A stretch of 64,000 nt of DNA from Campylobacter magnus (GTDB taxonomy: Bacteria > Campylobacterota > Campylobacteria > Campylobacterales > Campylobacteraceae). Position 1 is the stretch's first letter; each line of letters starts with the position of its first letter. This document shows positions 16,642-25,897 of the stretch, piece by piece. Location: contig NZ_JAQSLK010000007.1 in assembly GCF_028649595.1 (NCBI RefSeq), positions 1-64,000 of the forward strand, in the 5' to 3' direction. The translations under genes and the position numbers were made by a program. The notes beneath the pieces are model-generated. The model did no database searches and was not told the DNA's origin. It worked only from the letters and a program-made list of their open reading frames with translations.

Positions 16642-17142
16642 TTACATCAAGCAAATTATCTTTGTTTTTTCTTTTTGCTTTTCTAGTCTGCGTTTTTCTT
16701 GTAATTTTTCTAGTTCTTCAAGCAGTTTTTGCGTGGCTGATTTTTGCTCTTTTGCATCGCCACTTTGACCTATAGACCAGCCGCTTACAGAACCATCATC
16801 GTTTATTATTGTTCCACTTGCTACGATTTTGCCACCAAACCAATCGTGTGTGATTGGCTTTAACTCGTTTAAATCATAGAGCAAAGCTTCGTATTTTTCA
16901 CGCTCGGCTGGGTCGTTTGCCATTTTTTGTAGAATTCTAGGGCTTATTGCGACATTGCCGTGTCCTTGTCCGCCAGGCTGAGTGCCGATACCTATCTTTA
17001 AATTGCTAAATTTAGAGCTCAAATCCATTAAAAGCTCGTTTTTGCCCGTTTTCTCAAAGTTTTGAGACTTGGCAAAATTATAAGCATTTTCGCTTACATA
17101 CAATTTTTCGCTACCTATATTACCCATTGCTTTTATACTCAT
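16642..17142 (-). CDS. Hypothetical protein, 166 residues
   Basis: This cytoplasmic-looking protein has no signal peptide. The central region contains a glycine-rich segment GIGTQPGGQGHGNVAISP followed by ILQKMANDPAEREKYEALLYDL, a pattern I associate with uncharacterised proteins of several phyla but cannot name with certainty. The C-terminal 45 residues form a very charged helix or coiled coil (LLEELEKLQEKRRLEKQKEK). A -10 box (TATAAT, minus strand, 17174-17179) and an AGGGAG ribosome site precede it. It lies between two 26-bp direct repeats that include the end of the adjacent small gene, which hints at duplication or insertion. Confidence 0.6.
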   Translation of the reverse strand: MSIKAMGNIGSEKLYVSENAYNFAKSQNFEKTGKNELLMDLSSKFSNLKIGIGTQPGGQGHGNVAISPRILQKMANDPAEREKYEALLYDLNELKPITHDWFGGKIVASGTIINDDGSVSGWSIGQSGDAKEQKSATQKLLEELEKLQEKRRLEKQKEKTKIICLM

Positions 17143-17173
17143 TTTTATACTCCCTTATTAAAATGAAAAAGGT

Positions 17174-17179
17174 ATTATA
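17174..17179 (-). promoter_or_regulatory. Probable -10 box for the gene at 16642-17142
   Basis: TATAAT on the minus strand, 32 bp upstream of the ATG, immediately downstream of the terminator-like hairpin at 17182-17208. Confidence 0.5.
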
Positions 17180-17181
17180 GC

Positions 17182-17208
17182 GCCCTCTTTTTTTCTTAAA
17201 AAAAGGGC
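17182..17208 (-). terminator. Terminator-like hairpin after the rlmN/small protein operon
   Basis: On the minus strand GCCC plus seven Ts, an AAG turn, seven As and GGGC form a 27-nt stem-loop seven bases after the stop of the 34-residue protein gene. No long U tract follows, so termination efficiency is uncertain. Confidence 0.45.
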
Positions 17209-17214
17209 TTAAAC

Positions 17215-17319
17215 TCAGCCGTTTTTTTTCTCTTTTGCTAGTGTGTGGATGATAAGTCCAAGCCCCAAGGCAACCACTACTACTAAAAAGCCGATTTGTG
17301 CTATATCAAGCGTTGTCAT
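17215..17319 (-). CDS. Small single-span membrane protein, 34 residues
   Basis: A short reading frame starting [11 protein letters not shown], with one hydrophobic segment ([18 protein letters not shown]) and a basic end (KEKKNG). It overlaps the last codons of rlmN by 14 bases, so it is probably translated from the rlmN message. From memory, C. jejuni carries an annotated small hydrophobic protein next to its rlmN; this gene fits that position and type. The predicted topology is one transmembrane helix with the lysine-rich end in the cytoplasm. Its function is unknown. Confidence 0.65.
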   Translation of the reverse strand: MTTLDIAQIGFLVVVVALGLGLIIHTLAKEKKNG

Positions 17320-18373
17320 ATTTTACCTTTTCTCTTAGCTGTCCGCAAGCAGCTGAAATATCAAGTCCCTTGCTCTCTCTAATCGTGCAAGTCACACCCT
17401 TACTTCGCAAAAAATCACGGAATTTTTCCACATCGCTCATAGCTGGACGCTTAAACTCACTGCCCTCGTGCGGATTAAAAAGTATGAGATTTACCTTTGC
17501 TTTTATGCCATTTAGCAGTTTTACTAGCGTTTTTGCGTCACTCTCGTGGTCATTTACGCCGCCAAGCACAAGGTATTCAAACATAATTCGCTTTCGCTGA
17601 TCGATCGGGAATTCCCTGATAGCCTCCATCACAGCAGCGATATTGTAGGCTTTATTTACTGGCATTAGCTTATCTCGCAGCTCGTCATTTACAGCATGAA
17701 GTGAAATCGCTAAAAGCACGCCTAGATCATGCTCGCCAAGTTTTTTTATCTGGCTTGCTAAGCCACTTGTGCTTATAGTTTGGCGTCTTGCGCCTATGGC
17801 AAGTCCGTCATTTTCTTTTAGAATTTCTACTGCTTTTTTGACATTTTCAAAGTTATCTAGCGGCTCGCCCATACCCATATATACGACATTTACTCGCCTT
17901 TCATAGGGAATTTCATTTGCCCTTTTTATATATAGGATTTGCCCCACGATTTCGCCTGCGCTTAGATTTCGCACAAAGCCACCCTTTGCTGTGAAGCAAA
18001 ATGCACAGCCCATTTTACAGCCCACTTGCGAACTAACACAGATTGTGTATCTTGCGTGGCGTTTTAGCTCTCCATTTTCATCACTTAGCTCTTCTTTCAT
18101 CGGTAGTAGCACACTCTCAACCGTCTTGCCATCATGCAGGGCAAAAAGGTATTTTTTGCTACCATCTCTACTGATTTCGCATTTTACTTCACGCACGCTA
18201 TCAATGGTGTAGCTTTTTGTTAGCTCGTCTCTCATCGCAGCTGGTAGATTGCTCATTTGTGTGAATTCTACTGCGCCTTTTTTATAAATCCACTCGTAAA
18301 TCTGCTTAGCACGAAAGCTAGGTTTTACCATACTTTCAAGCTCTTTTTTACTAAAATCTAATATAGTTTTCAT
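17306..18373 (-). CDS. rlmN: 23S rRNA (adenine2503-C2)-methyltransferase RlmN
   Basis: This 355-residue radical SAM enzyme methylates C2 of A2503 in 23S rRNA and A37 in some tRNAs. The cluster-binding motif CKMGCAFC gives Cys119, Cys123 and Cys126. Other signatures are [24 protein letters not shown], the [10 protein letters not shown] segment, and the C-terminal [21 protein letters not shown] containing the cysteine used in the methyl-transfer chemistry. Length is typical. Its start overlaps the end of the upstream phosphorylase-like gene by 23 bases, and its end overlaps the small membrane protein, forming a tight three-gene unit. Confidence 0.95.
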   Translation of the reverse strand: MKTILDFSKKELESMVKPSFRAKQIYEWIYKKGAVEFTQMSNLPAAMRDELTKSYTIDSVREVKCEISRDGSKKYLFALHDGKTVESVLLPMKEELSDENGELKRHARYTICVSSQVGCKMGCAFCFTAKGGFVRNLSAGEIVGQILYIKRANEIPYERRVNVVYMGMGEPLDNFENVKKAVEILKENDGLAIGARRQTISTSGLASQIKKLGEHDLGVLLAISLHAVNDELRDKLMPVNKAYNIAAVMEAIREFPIDQRKRIMFEYLVLGGVNDHESDAKTLVKLLNGIKAKVNLILFNPHEGSEFKRPAMSDVEKFRDFLRSKGVTCTIRESKGLDISAACGQLREKVKYDNA

Positions 18374-18884
18374 TTATATAATTCTCCAAAATATCCATTG
18401 CTTTTTTGTGATTTTTGATAAAATCATTATGAGCGTTTTCATCGCAAAAGTTTGTAGCGCAAAACACTCCAAAAACTGGAATTCCAAAGCTTTTTGCTAC
18501 TTCGCAAACGCTAAAAAACTCCATATTCTCAGCCACTAGTCCTCGCTCATAAAACTTGCTAGCCACGCTTTTATCAGTTGTGATAAAATTTGAGCTATTT
18601 ATTTTTGTTTCATGTGGAACATCGCAATTTAAAGGCGAATACGAAAGCCCCAAAAGCTCGCTAATTTCAATATTCACAGCAGTCTTGCTCTTTATAATAT
18701 CAAAAATTTCGCCCTTTTTATAAAGCCCGCAAGTGCCTACAAAAATCACTTTTTCAAAACTAGAATTCCTAGCTAGAATTTTAGTTAAGTTCATAGCTGA
18801 GCTTACAAGCCCCACGCCTATACTCTTAGCAAAGTCCCAAACTTCGCCATTTCCAGCACACAGAAATAAAATATTTTTATCCAT
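18351..18884 (-). CDS. Nucleoside phosphorylase-like protein
   Basis: This 177-residue protein resembles a short member of the purine nucleoside phosphorylase/MTA-SAH nucleosidase superfamily. Support comes from [17 protein letters not shown] (the GxxG substrate loop), [27 protein letters not shown] (the xExxxV-type nucleoside site followed by the core strand) and a C-terminal helix. It is shorter than true MTAN enzymes (about 230 residues), and the catalytic Asp/Asn after the final strand is ambiguous, so the substrate cannot be stated. It is coupled to rlmN by a 23-bp overlap. Confidence 0.5.
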   Translation of the reverse strand: MDKNILFLCAGNGEVWDFAKSIGVGLVSSAMNLTKILARNSSFEKVIFVGTCGLYKKGEIFDIIKSKTAVNIEISELLGLSYSPLNCDVPHETKINSSNFITTDKSVASKFYERGLVAENMEFFSVCEVAKSFGIPVFGVFCATNFCDENAHNDFIKNHKKAMDILENYINENYIRF

Positions 18885-18902
18885 TTTTACTATCCAAAAG
18901 CT

Positions 18903-18970
18903 AAGGAATTCTAGAATTCCTTAATCTAGAATTCCTTAATTCTAGAATTCCTTAAATTCTAGAATTCCTA
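18903..18970. repeat. Run of four GAATTC palindromes
   Basis: Four CTAGAATTCC cores in 68 bp fill the gap between the phosphorylase-like gene and hisF. The last one joins the hisF stop codon (TAG followed by GAATTC on the minus strand). Confidence 0.85.
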
Positions 18971-19726
18971 CACTCTCACACTTATGCCATTTGCGCTTAG
19001 ATATTCTTTTAGGGTTTTTATTTCTATTTCTTTGTAGTGAAAGATGCTAGCTGCTAATGCCGCATCCGCCCCACATCTAAAAACATCTAGTATATGCTCC
19101 ATGCTCCCAGCCCCGCCGCTAGCGATGACAGGCACACTTACAAGGCTAGAGATTTTGCTAGTAAGTTCTATGTCAAATCCAGCCTTAGTCCCATCGCTGT
19201 CCATGGATGTAAGCAGTATCTCGCCAGCACCAAGCTGGGCTACTTTTTTTGCCCAAAGATACGCATCAAGCCCTGTATCAATACGGCCGCCGTTTATAAA
19301 TACATTGTGCGAATTTTTTGTTTTTTTAGCATCGATTGCCACCACCACGCAAGAACTGCCAAATTTATTTGCTGCTTGCTCCACCAAGCTAGGATTTTTT
19401 ATAGCAGCTGAGTTTAGGCTGATTTTATCACAGCCTGCGTTTAAAAGGCGCGAAATATCATCAATACTGCGAATTCCCCCACCCACAGTAAGCGGGATAA
19501 AAAGCGTTTTAGCCACTTTTTCTACGATATGAACGATAGTATCACGCTCTTCATGACTTGCGGTAATATCCAAAAAGCACAGCTCATCAGCGCCCTCATC
19601 ATTGTATCTTTTTGCGATTTCTACTGGGTCGCCTGCGTCTTTTAAGCCTACAAAATTCGTGCCTTTTACCACCCTGCCGTCTTTTACATCCAAACAAGGT
19701 ATTATTCGTTTAGCAAATTTATTCAT
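18968..19726 (-). CDS. hisF: Imidazole glycerol phosphate synthase cyclase subunit
   Basis: This 252-residue (beta/alpha)8 barrel uses ammonia from HisH to make IGP and AICAR in histidine synthesis. The first half-barrel begins [16 protein letters not shown] with catalytic Asp13; the second catalytic aspartate is in VVAIDAKK. Phosphate-binding loops are visible in VGGGIRS and [10 protein letters not shown]. Length matches the family. It stands apart from other his genes in this window. Its start region is divergent from the MFS transporter gene, 52 bp away. Confidence 0.95.
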   Translation of the reverse strand: MNKFAKRIIPCLDVKDGRVVKGTNFVGLKDAGDPVEIAKRYNDEGADELCFLDITASHEERDTIVHIVEKVAKTLFIPLTVGGGIRSIDDISRLLNAGCDKISLNSAAIKNPSLVEQAANKFGSSCVVVAIDAKKTKNSHNVFINGGRIDTGLDAYLWAKKVAQLGAGEILLTSMDSDGTKAGFDIELTSKISSLVSVPVIASGGAGSMEHILDVFRCGADAALAASIFHYKEIEIKTLKEYLSANGISVRV

Positions 19727-19778
19727 TACTCAGCCTTTTTTAGCTAGTATTTTAGCTAAAAATTCTATAAAAACAAAA

Positions 19779-20999
19779 ATGAAAAAACAAAATCCTTTTA
19801 TTGCGCTAAAAAACCGCAATTTTCTAATTTACTGGCTAGGACTTGGCATTAGCCAAAGTGGCACTTGGATGCAAAACATCGCTCAGCCGTGGCTAGCACT
19901 CATTATTACAAACGACCCATTGCTAGTAGGCTTTGTAAGCGCAGCGCAGTTCGTGCCGATAATGCTATTTTCGCTATTTTCAGGTGCTCTTATAGATAAA
20001 ATAAAAGACAAAAAACGCATTTTATATCTTACCCAAGGCGGTCAATGTTTGGTCTCTCTCATCTTTGCGCTTAGTGTGTTTTTTGATTTTGCTAGCTATG
20101 CTTTGGTACTTAGCCTTGCCTTTGCTATGGGTGTATTTAATAGCCTTGATAGCCCTACTCGCCACGCTTTTATCTACGAGCTTGTCTGTGATAGAGCTAT
20201 TTTACAAAACGCAGTTGCGCTAAATGCAATGGCTGTTAGCGTCTCACGCATCGCTGGACCTAGTTTAGCTGGGCTTGTGATGGCAAGTCTCGGGATAGGG
20301 GCGTGCTTTTTGGCAAATACTATTTCTTTTGTAGCAATTTTTTGCTCTTTGTTTTTGGTTCATCTAAAAGCCCCAGACAAGCTAAACCTGCAAAAACAAA
20401 ATGTTCTAAGTGCTGTAAAATCAGCTCTAATCTACATAAAAAAGCGAGATATTTTGCTTACACCTTTGCTAATCTTGCTGATTTTTGCTACTTTGATACC
20501 AAATTATTCTGTGAGCGTCTCGGCGCTCGTGCGTTTTGAGCTTGGCGGTAGCGATAGCGATTTTGGCTATCTTATGGCTTGGATCGGCGTGGGTGCGCTT
20601 ATGGGGGCTTTGGGCTCAGCTTTTATGAGTAGAGTTAGCTTAAAAATCATTTATTTTGGCCCTTTTGCTTGTGCGTTTTGGCTTTTTTGCGTGGGACTTG
20701 CGCCTAGTATTTTTTGGGCTGGAGTGGGGCTGATTTTTACAGGATTTAGCTTTATAATGAGCCTAAACGCAATAAATGCTTGTTTACAGCTGTTTTCAAG
20801 GGCGGAATTTCGTGGGCGAGTGATGAGTGTTTATAGCTTGTTTTTCTTGGGTTCTACACCGCTTGGAGCGTGGTTTGCTGGCTACTTGGCTAGTGAGTTT
20901 GGCTCTAGGCAAGGGCTTTTTATTTGTTCTATTTTAACAGTGATTTTGCTTATTTTACTTTTTGCGCTAAAATACATTTTCTCAAACAAAAAAGGATAA
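19779..20999 (+). CDS. MFS transporter, EntS-like
   Basis: This 406-residue major facilitator has about twelve membrane segments. I chose the ATG at 19779 because the protein from there begins [15 protein letters not shown] and enters the first membrane helix ([21 protein letters not shown]), a typical N-terminus of the MFS_3/enterobactin exporter-like group. The longer open frame upstream overlaps hisF. The conserved loop [12 protein letters not shown] between helices 2 and 3 and the [10 protein letters not shown] motif in helix 5 are present. The substrate is unknown; such proteins export siderophores or drugs. The 3' end is followed by a CTAGAATTCC repeat. Confidence 0.8.
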   Translation: MKKQNPFIALKNRNFLIYWLGLGISQSGTWMQNIAQPWLALIITNDPLLVGFVSAAQFVPIMLFSLFSGALIDKIKDKKRILYLTQGGQCLVSLIFALSVFFDFASYALVLSLAFAMGVFNSLDSPTRHAFIYELVCDRAILQNAVALNAMAVSVSRIAGPSLAGLVMASLGIGACFLANTISFVAIFCSLFLVHLKAPDKLNLQKQNVLSAVKSALIYIKKRDILLTPLLILLIFATLIPNYSVSVSALVRFELGGSDSDFGYLMAWIGVGALMGALGSAFMSRVSLKIIYFGPFACAFWLFCVGLAPSIFWAGVGLIFTGFSFIMSLNAINACLQLFSRAEFRGRVMSVYSLFFLGSTPLGAWFAGYLASEFGSRQGLFICSILTVILLILLFALKYIFSNKKG

Positions 21000-21064
21000 A
21001 TCTAGAATTCCTAGGCTAAAATTCTTAGGAATTCTAGATTTATTAAAAAATATAAAGGATAAAA

Positions 21065-21559
21065 ATGAGCGAGCAAATGACAATATACGGCTACTCAAAG
21101 CTAAACGATGAGCTAAAAAATCTAAAACTAAAAGAACGCCCTGAGTGTATAAAAGAGCTTGATATTGCGCGTTCTCACGGTGATTTGAAAGAAAATGCTG
21201 AGTATCAAGCAGCAAGAGAACGCCAAAGATTTATCGATAACCGCATAAGCGAGCTTGGCGATATCATCGCAAACGCAAAAGTCATCGACCCTAGCAGCTA
21301 CGCCCACGATAGCGTGAAATTTGGCTCAAAGGTGGTTTTTGAGGATATGGATAGCGGCGATGAGAAGTGCTATACCATCGTTGGTAGCGTAGAGAGTGAT
21401 TTAAATAGGGGGCTTATTAGCATTGAAACACCGCTTGCAAAGCAGCTTCTTGGCAAAAAAGAAGGCGATCAAATAGAACTAAGCTTACCAAAAGGCAAAA
21501 GCGAGATTGAGATAATTAGCATTAGCTACGAACCTATTGATTTTGAGGGCAAAAAATGA
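21065..21559 (+). CDS. greA: Transcription elongation factor GreA
   Basis: This 164-residue protein rescues backtracked RNA polymerase by stimulating transcript cleavage. The N-terminal coiled coil carries the acidic tip region [16 protein letters not shown]. The C-terminal FKBP-like domain shows [11 protein letters not shown] and [17 protein letters not shown]. The start follows AAAGGATAAAA. It overlaps argC by four bases (ATGA), an unexpected coupling of a transcription factor to an arginine gene. Confidence 0.93.
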   Translation: MSEQMTIYGYSKLNDELKNLKLKERPECIKELDIARSHGDLKENAEYQAARERQRFIDNRISELGDIIANAKVIDPSSYAHDSVKFGSKVVFEDMDSGDEKCYTIVGSVESDLNRGLISIETPLAKQLLGKKEGDQIELSLPKGKSEIEIISISYEPIDFEGKK

Positions 21560-22566
21560 GCATAAAGGTAGGAATTTTAGGCGTTTCAGGCTATACAGGT
21601 TTGGAGCTTGTAAAGCTGATTTTAGCTCATCCGCACTTTGAGCTTAGCTATGCTGGGGCTAGCAGCGAGAGTAGGCTTAGCGAACTTTTTCCTCAGCTAA
21701 GGGGCGTTTTTGATATGAGCGTAGAAGTAGCTGATATTTCGCAGATAAAAAAGCGTTGTGAGCTAGTATTTACAGCACTTCCACACATGCAAAGCATGAA
21801 ATACATAAAAGAGCTAAGAGAACATGTAAAAATCGTAGATCTCTCGGCTGATTATCGTATTAGCTTAGAGAATTTTGAGGCAAATTACGGCGAGCACACA
21901 GACGCTAAAGGGCTAGAAAGTGCTGTTTATAGCGTGCCTGAGCTTCACAGACACTCTCTTAAAAACTGCTCGCTTGTAGCAAATCCAGGCTGCTATCCTA
22001 CAGCAAGTCTTTTAGCCCTTGCTCCCTTTGCTAAGATGATTGATGAAAAAGCCGGCGTTTTCATAGATGCAAAAAGTGGTGTAAGCGGCGCAGGCAAAAG
22101 CCTAAAAGCTAGCTCGCATTTTATTAGCGTAGATGAGAACGCAAATGCCTACTCGCCGCTTACTCACCGCCACGCAGCTGAGATAAAAGAGCATTTTTAC
22201 GCACTTGGTGGGGCTGGGGATGTGCTTTTTGTCCCACATTTGCTGCCGCTAAATCGTGGAATGCTTGCAAGCGTGTATATCACGCTTAAAGAGCAGTTTT
22301 CGCAGATTAATCCCCTTGATGTGCTAAATGATTTTTACAGCAAAGAAAGCTTTATTCGTATTTGCTCTGAGCCACCGCAGATAAAAAATGTCGCTGGTAC
22401 GCATTTTGCTGATCTAAGTGCTTATAAAAGTGGCGATAAAATCGTAGTTTTAAGCGCAATTGATAATCTACTTCGTGGGGCAAGCTCGCAAGCTTTGGCA
22501 AATGCAAATATAATTTGCGGTTTTGATGAAAGTCTAGCCCTGCCTCGCTTAGCGCATTTTGTCTAG
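21556..22566 (+). CDS. argC: N-acetyl-gamma-glutamyl-phosphate reductase
   Basis: This 336-residue NADPH-dependent enzyme makes N-acetylglutamate semialdehyde in arginine biosynthesis. The N-terminal nucleotide fold begins [18 protein letters not shown]. The active site is [15 protein letters not shown] with Cys146, and the conserved SGVSGAGKS loop and [12 protein letters not shown] segment with the catalytic histidine are present. Length and motif order are normal. It is translated from the greA-argC message. The stop codon is followed by GCGCTAGGGAATTCTAGAAT, a repeat start. Confidence 0.95.
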   Translation: MSIKVGILGVSGYTGLELVKLILAHPHFELSYAGASSESRLSELFPQLRGVFDMSVEVADISQIKKRCELVFTALPHMQSMKYIKELREHVKIVDLSADYRISLENFEANYGEHTDAKGLESAVYSVPELHRHSLKNCSLVANPGCYPTASLLALAPFAKMIDEKAGVFIDAKSGVSGAGKSLKASSHFISVDENANAYSPLTHRHAAEIKEHFYALGGAGDVLFVPHLLPLNRGMLASVYITLKEQFSQINPLDVLNDFYSKESFIRICSEPPQIKNVAGTHFADLSAYKSGDKIVVLSAIDNLLRGASSQALANANIICGFDESLALPRLAHFV

Positions 22567-22650
22567 CGCTAGGGAATTCTAGAATTCCTTAGCACATATC
22601 AGCACATATCTAGGAATTCTAGAATTCCTAGATATTTTTTTAAAAAATTT
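22567..22650. repeat. Palindromes after argC with a short direct repeat
   Basis: Two GGAATTCTAGAATTCC palindromes flank a tandem AGCACATATC AGCACATATC. The second copy is extended into CTAGGAATTCTAGAATTCCTAG, a 22-bp perfect palindrome given here in two overlapping parts (CTAGGAATTC and its complement). Confidence 0.75.
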
Positions 22651-22704
22651 ACATAAATTTCATAAAAATTTGCTTAAACATTCTTTTATTTAAGATATTT
22701 TTTG

Positions 22705-22710
22705 TATAAT
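22705..22710 (+). promoter_or_regulatory. -10 box of the PAS sensor/chemoreceptor operon
   Basis: TTGTATAAT after a T-rich stretch (TTTATTTAAGATATTTT), 30 bp before the ATG at 22741. This is a good match to Campylobacter vegetative promoters, which use an extended -10 and periodic T tracts instead of a -35 box. Confidence 0.6.
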
Positions 22711-22740
22711 AAGGCTATTAACAAAAATTTAAGGATATAC

Positions 22741-23244
22741 ATGAGTGTTAACACTGAGAAATTCGTCCAAGAAAATGACTTTCTAGTCTCAAAAACCGAT
22801 ACAAAAGGTATCATCACTTACTGCAATCAAGCCTTCATAAAAATCGTAGGCGCAAAAGAAAGTGAACTTCTAGGTAAAAATCACAACATCGTCCGCCATC
22901 CAAATATGCCAAAGATAGTTTTCAAGCTACTTTGGGATACTGTTACGAAAAAAGATGAAATCTTTGCTTATGTTAAAAACCGCACTTTTGATGGCAGCTT
23001 TTACTGGGTGTTTGCAAATATTACACCTTCGCTTGATGTAGATGGCAACATCATCGGCTACTACTCAGTACGCAGAAAGCCAAATCCAAAAGCCCTAAGC
23101 ATCATCGCCCCACTATACGAAAAGCTGCTAGAGGCTGAGAAAACAGGCGGCATGAAAGCCTCAGAGCAACTGCTAGCAAAAACGCTAAAAGACCTTGGCA
23201 CTACTTATGATGAGCTAATGAATAATCTACAAAGAAAAAAATAA
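22741..23244 (+). CDS. PAS-domain energy-taxis sensor, Aer/CetB-like
   Basis: This 167-residue soluble protein consists mainly of one PAS domain of the Aer/CetB kind, which senses redox state through bound FAD. Typical stretches are [15 protein letters not shown], the [13 protein letters not shown] loop and [15 protein letters not shown] with the conserved tryptophan, then [13 protein letters not shown]. The ATG at 22741 is preferred over an earlier in-frame codon because it has the AAGGATATAC ribosome site and lies just downstream of the -10 box. The following gene, 10 bp away, is a chemoreceptor without membrane helices, suggesting a two-protein receptor as with CetA/CetB. Confidence 0.75.
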   Translation: MSVNTEKFVQENDFLVSKTDTKGIITYCNQAFIKIVGAKESELLGKNHNIVRHPNMPKIVFKLLWDTVTKKDEIFAYVKNRTFDGSFYWVFANITPSLDVDGNIIGYYSVRRKPNPKALSIIAPLYEKLLEAEKTGGMKASEQLLAKTLKDLGTTYDELMNNLQRKK

Positions 23245-23254
23245 GGAAGCAAAA

Positions 23255-24517
23255 ATGTTTGGTAAAAAACAAGATGAAAAACTAAATGAAATCCTAAAAG
23301 TGGTAAATCAGGCTCGCCAAGGACTTTTAGAATCTAGGGTTACAAACATAGACCCGGGCACCCTAAGTGGCAAAATTGCTCTTTGTGTAAATGATTTGCT
23401 AGACCAGGTTGAGGCTCTCCAGCGTGAGATTTACACCTGTATTGATAGCGCAGAAACAGGCAGAACGCATAGAAATATCTTTACCGAGGGTTTTAGAGGG
23501 CTTTTTAAAATAAACGCTCAGGGCGTAAGTCGTGGCGTAGAAAGTGCGCACGAAAGCCAAAAAAGTAAAACTCGCATCATCCTAGCCGATGAGCTAGATA
23601 AAGCAAACAAAGGTTCTGATGGCATAGTAGATATCCAAAGCAATCTCTCAGGCGCAATCTCAAACCTAATCCAAATCAGCGATATGACAAAAGAAACCTC
23701 AAGCAAAGCAAACGAAAGTGGCGAGGCTATAAAAACTCTAAATAGCGAAATGCAGCAGTTTGAGATGCTAATTACAAACACAAATGATGCTATAAACAAT
23801 CTAAATGAAAAAACATCCGAAATCTCATCAGTAGTAGATCTAATCCGTGATATCGCAGATCAAACAAACCTACTAGCCCTAAACGCTGCTATAGAAGCAG
23901 CCAGAGCCGGTGAGTACGGCAGGGGCTTTGCTGTGGTGGCTGATGAGGTTCGCAAACTAGCTGAAAACACACAAAAAGCAACAAATGAAATCGGCATAAA
24001 TATCCAGTCTTTACAACAGCAAACAAACGACCTAACCTTAAACGCCGAGCGTATAAATGAAATCGCAAACCTTGCAAATAAAAGCGTAATAAACTTTGGC
24101 AATGCTATAAATACCTTTAACCAAAATGCTGCTCAAACTGCTCAAATCAGCCAGTATGTGGTAAATAAAACCCTAGGAATCATCGGCAAGCTAAACCAAG
24201 TAACCTATCTGCAAACCGCCCAACACAATGTTATCCACGAAATCGGCGACAACGAAGCCTTACAAAAGCAAGGCGAAATTTTAGCGCAGTGGTATAGTGA
24301 TGTAGAAAAAATCTTTAAAGCTGCTAGGCTCTACGATAAGCTAATGCAAAACGCAAGCGAACTAAAAGCAAATGTAGAAAAAAACATCTCTAATAGCCAA
24401 TATGGTTACAAAAAAGATGATATAGAAAAGTTCATTAGCACATTTAAAAAGGCAAATGAAGCAGGGAATAATATCTTTGCTATCATTGATGAGGCAGCTG
24501 AGAAAAGTAGTAAATAA
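23255..24517 (+). CDS. Cytoplasmic methyl-accepting chemotaxis protein
   Basis: This 420-residue chemoreceptor has no signal peptide or membrane segment. The signalling hairpin tip [20 protein letters not shown] followed by [16 protein letters not shown] spans about residues 204-240, flanked by heptad-rich helices. The N-terminal 90 residues lack a recognisable sensor domain, so input probably comes from the PAS protein encoded immediately upstream. The C-terminal region after residue 300 ([12 protein letters not shown]) has scattered His and Cys-free helices and does not clearly match the zinc-binding CZB domain. It differs from C. jejuni CetA, which has a membrane anchor. Confidence 0.85.
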   Translation: MFGKKQDEKLNEILKVVNQARQGLLESRVTNIDPGTLSGKIALCVNDLLDQVEALQREIYTCIDSAETGRTHRNIFTEGFRGLFKINAQGVSRGVESAHESQKSKTRIILADELDKANKGSDGIVDIQSNLSGAISNLIQISDMTKETSSKANESGEAIKTLNSEMQQFEMLITNTNDAINNLNEKTSEISSVVDLIRDIADQTNLLALNAAIEAARAGEYGRGFAVVADEVRKLAENTQKATNEIGINIQSLQQQTNDLTLNAERINEIANLANKSVINFGNAINTFNQNAAQTAQISQYVVNKTLGIIGKLNQVTYLQTAQHNVIHEIGDNEALQKQGEILAQWYSDVEKIFKAARLYDKLMQNASELKANVEKNISNSQYGYKKDDIEKFISTFKKANEAGNNIFAIIDEAAEKSSK

Positions 24518-24521
24518 TTTC

Positions 24522-24839
24522 TAGGGAATTCTAGAATTCCCTAGAATTCCCTAGAATTCCCTAGAATTCCCTAGAATTCCCTACTATGTCATCCCCCAGC
24601 CCCTTTGGGGGATCTCTATAGAAAATTTTAGAATTTCTTTGTTTTTCTGTGGGTTAGGGGGTGTCTTTTTTTTAGAAATTTTAGAATTCCCTAAAATTCG
24701 TCATTGCGAGCGAAGCGAAGCAATCTCATTTATTAAGCATTGAACGAGATTGCTCCCTCTTTTTTCAAAGCTTCGCAATGACGGAATTTCAGCTGCAAAA
24801 CCCAAAGGGCAGCGGAGTTTAAAATTCCCCAAAAATTCC
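24522..24839. repeat. Repeat block with a five-unit 10-bp tandem array
   Basis: CTAGAATTCC is repeated five times in tandem at 24531-24580. Then come a CATCCCCCAGCCCCTTTGGG hairpin near 24590, a GTGGGTTAGGGGGTGTC repeat near 24650, and an inverted pair of the GCGAGCGAAGCGAAGC family at about 24700-24783. The stretch ends with AACCCAAAGGGCAGCGGAGT, which resembles 40725-40745. No gene is seen. Confidence 0.85.
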
Positions 24840-25484
24840 CTAGAATTCCCCTAAAATTCGCCTAATCGCAAGACTAGCTAGCATAAGCCCCGTACTTGCA
24901 GTTACAGCCATGCAGCTGCCAAGATTCTTGCATCTAGGCTCTTCTATGCTATAAACGCAGGTAAAATCGCCACTAAAACCAGATTTTCTAAGCTCGTAGC
25001 GAAACTTCGCCCCAAAGGCATCGCCTTTTGTCTGCCAAATGCTATCATAGCGCAGCTTAGAAGGATCAATGCGTTTTGCGCTGCCAAGCGAGCAAAGCAG
25101 TTTATCGCTAGCGTTTTTGGCTAGCAAAATCTTTGCCTTTATATCATCAATGGCATCAATTATCACATCAAAATCATCAAGCCCCAGCGAGTTTATACTG
25201 CTTTCATCAATTCGCCCAATTGTGCCACGCACATTTGGCAGCTCTCGCTCAAAGACAGCTGCCTTTGGCTCATTTATATTTTCGCTGCGAAACTGACGGT
25301 TTTGATTTGTGATATCAAAGCTGTCGCTATCAATAGCCCTGATAGCTCCCACGCCAGAGCGAGCAAGCGCTTCAATAGCAGCACCACCCACGCCACCACA
25401 GCCGCATACTAGCACTTTTGCAGCTTGTAGTTTGCTAAAATCATCGCCAAAAAGCCAGCGAGAGCGAGTATATCTATCAGTCAT
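24840..25484 (-). CDS. tcdA: tRNA threonylcarbamoyladenosine dehydratase-like ThiF/MoeB family protein
   Basis: This 214-residue E1-like enzyme probably cyclises t6A37 of tRNA with ATP (TcdA/CsdL). The N-terminal MTDRYTRSRWLFGDDFSKLQ is characteristic, followed by the nucleotide-binding VLVCGCGGVGGAAIEAL, DSDSFDITNQNRQF with the conserved RQ pair, and DVIIDAIDDI. It lacks the CxxC zinc pairs of MoeB/ThiF. The C-terminus MAVTASTGLMLASLAI matches the TcdA group. The start follows AAAAGGATAAAA. Confidence 0.82.
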   Translation of the reverse strand: MTDRYTRSRWLFGDDFSKLQAAKVLVCGCGGVGGAAIEALARSGVGAIRAIDSDSFDITNQNRQFRSENINEPKAAVFERELPNVRGTIGRIDESSINSLGLDDFDVIIDAIDDIKAKILLAKNASDKLLCSLGSAKRIDPSKLRYDSIWQTKGDAFGAKFRYELRKSGFSGDFTCVYSIEEPRCKNLGSCMAVTASTGLMLASLAIRRILGEF

Positions 25485-25502
25485 TTTTATCCTTTTTGTT
25501 TT

Positions 25503-25680
25503 GGGAATTCTCTTAGCTTTTTTACGCTTAGGAATTCTAGAATTCCTTAAAATTCGTCATTGCGAGCGAAGCGAAGCAATCTCATTTATTAAGACTTATT
25601 AAGTTTTTGAGCGAGATTGCTTCGTCTCACTCACTCCTCGCAATGACGGAATTCCAGCAATGACGGAATTCCCACAATCC
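25503..25680. repeat. Repeat block between tcdA and ccoS
   Basis: A GGAATTCTAGAATTCC palindrome near 25531, then an inverted pair of the GTCATTGCGAGCGAAGCGAA family (about 25556-25584 and 25612-25650) with TTTATTAAGACTTATTAAG between them, and a GGAATTCC remnant. No gene is seen. Confidence 0.85.
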
Positions 25681-25687
25681 CATCCAA

Positions 25688-25897
25688 TCAATCAGGCGGC
25701 CTATACCCACTTTCTTTTTTGCGCTGCTCCATCCTATACGCATCATTTAGCGCCTCTTCGCTATCGTATTTTGTCCCACCCAAAAACTTCTCATAGTCAT
25801 CAAACTGCTTTGAGCGCACGCCCCAGATCAAAGCCCAAATCGCACAAAAAGCAAGAAAAATAGAAACCCCAAGCATCATCGCAATTGTAGAGTTCAT
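25688..25897 (-). CDS. ccoS: cbb3 oxidase assembly protein CcoS
   Basis: This 69-residue protein has one N-terminal membrane helix (MLGVSIFLAFCAIWALIWGV) followed by the family-typical FDDYEKFLGGTKYDSEE segment and a charged tail. CcoS is needed for maturation of the cbb3-type cytochrome oxidase, probably in copper or heme insertion. It overlaps ccoI by four bases (ATGA) and is co-transcribed with it. No oxidase structural genes (ccoNOQP) are in the window. Confidence 0.9.
   Translation of the reverse strand: MNSTIAMMLGVSIFLAFCAIWALIWGVRSKQFDDYEKFLGGTKYDSEEALNDAYRMEQRKKESGYRPPD

Noticed and set aside
19602-19778. Longer N-terminus for the MFS transporter
   Set aside because: The extension lies over the hisF gene on the other strand and does not look like a transporter N-terminus; ATG 19779 leads directly into helix 1.
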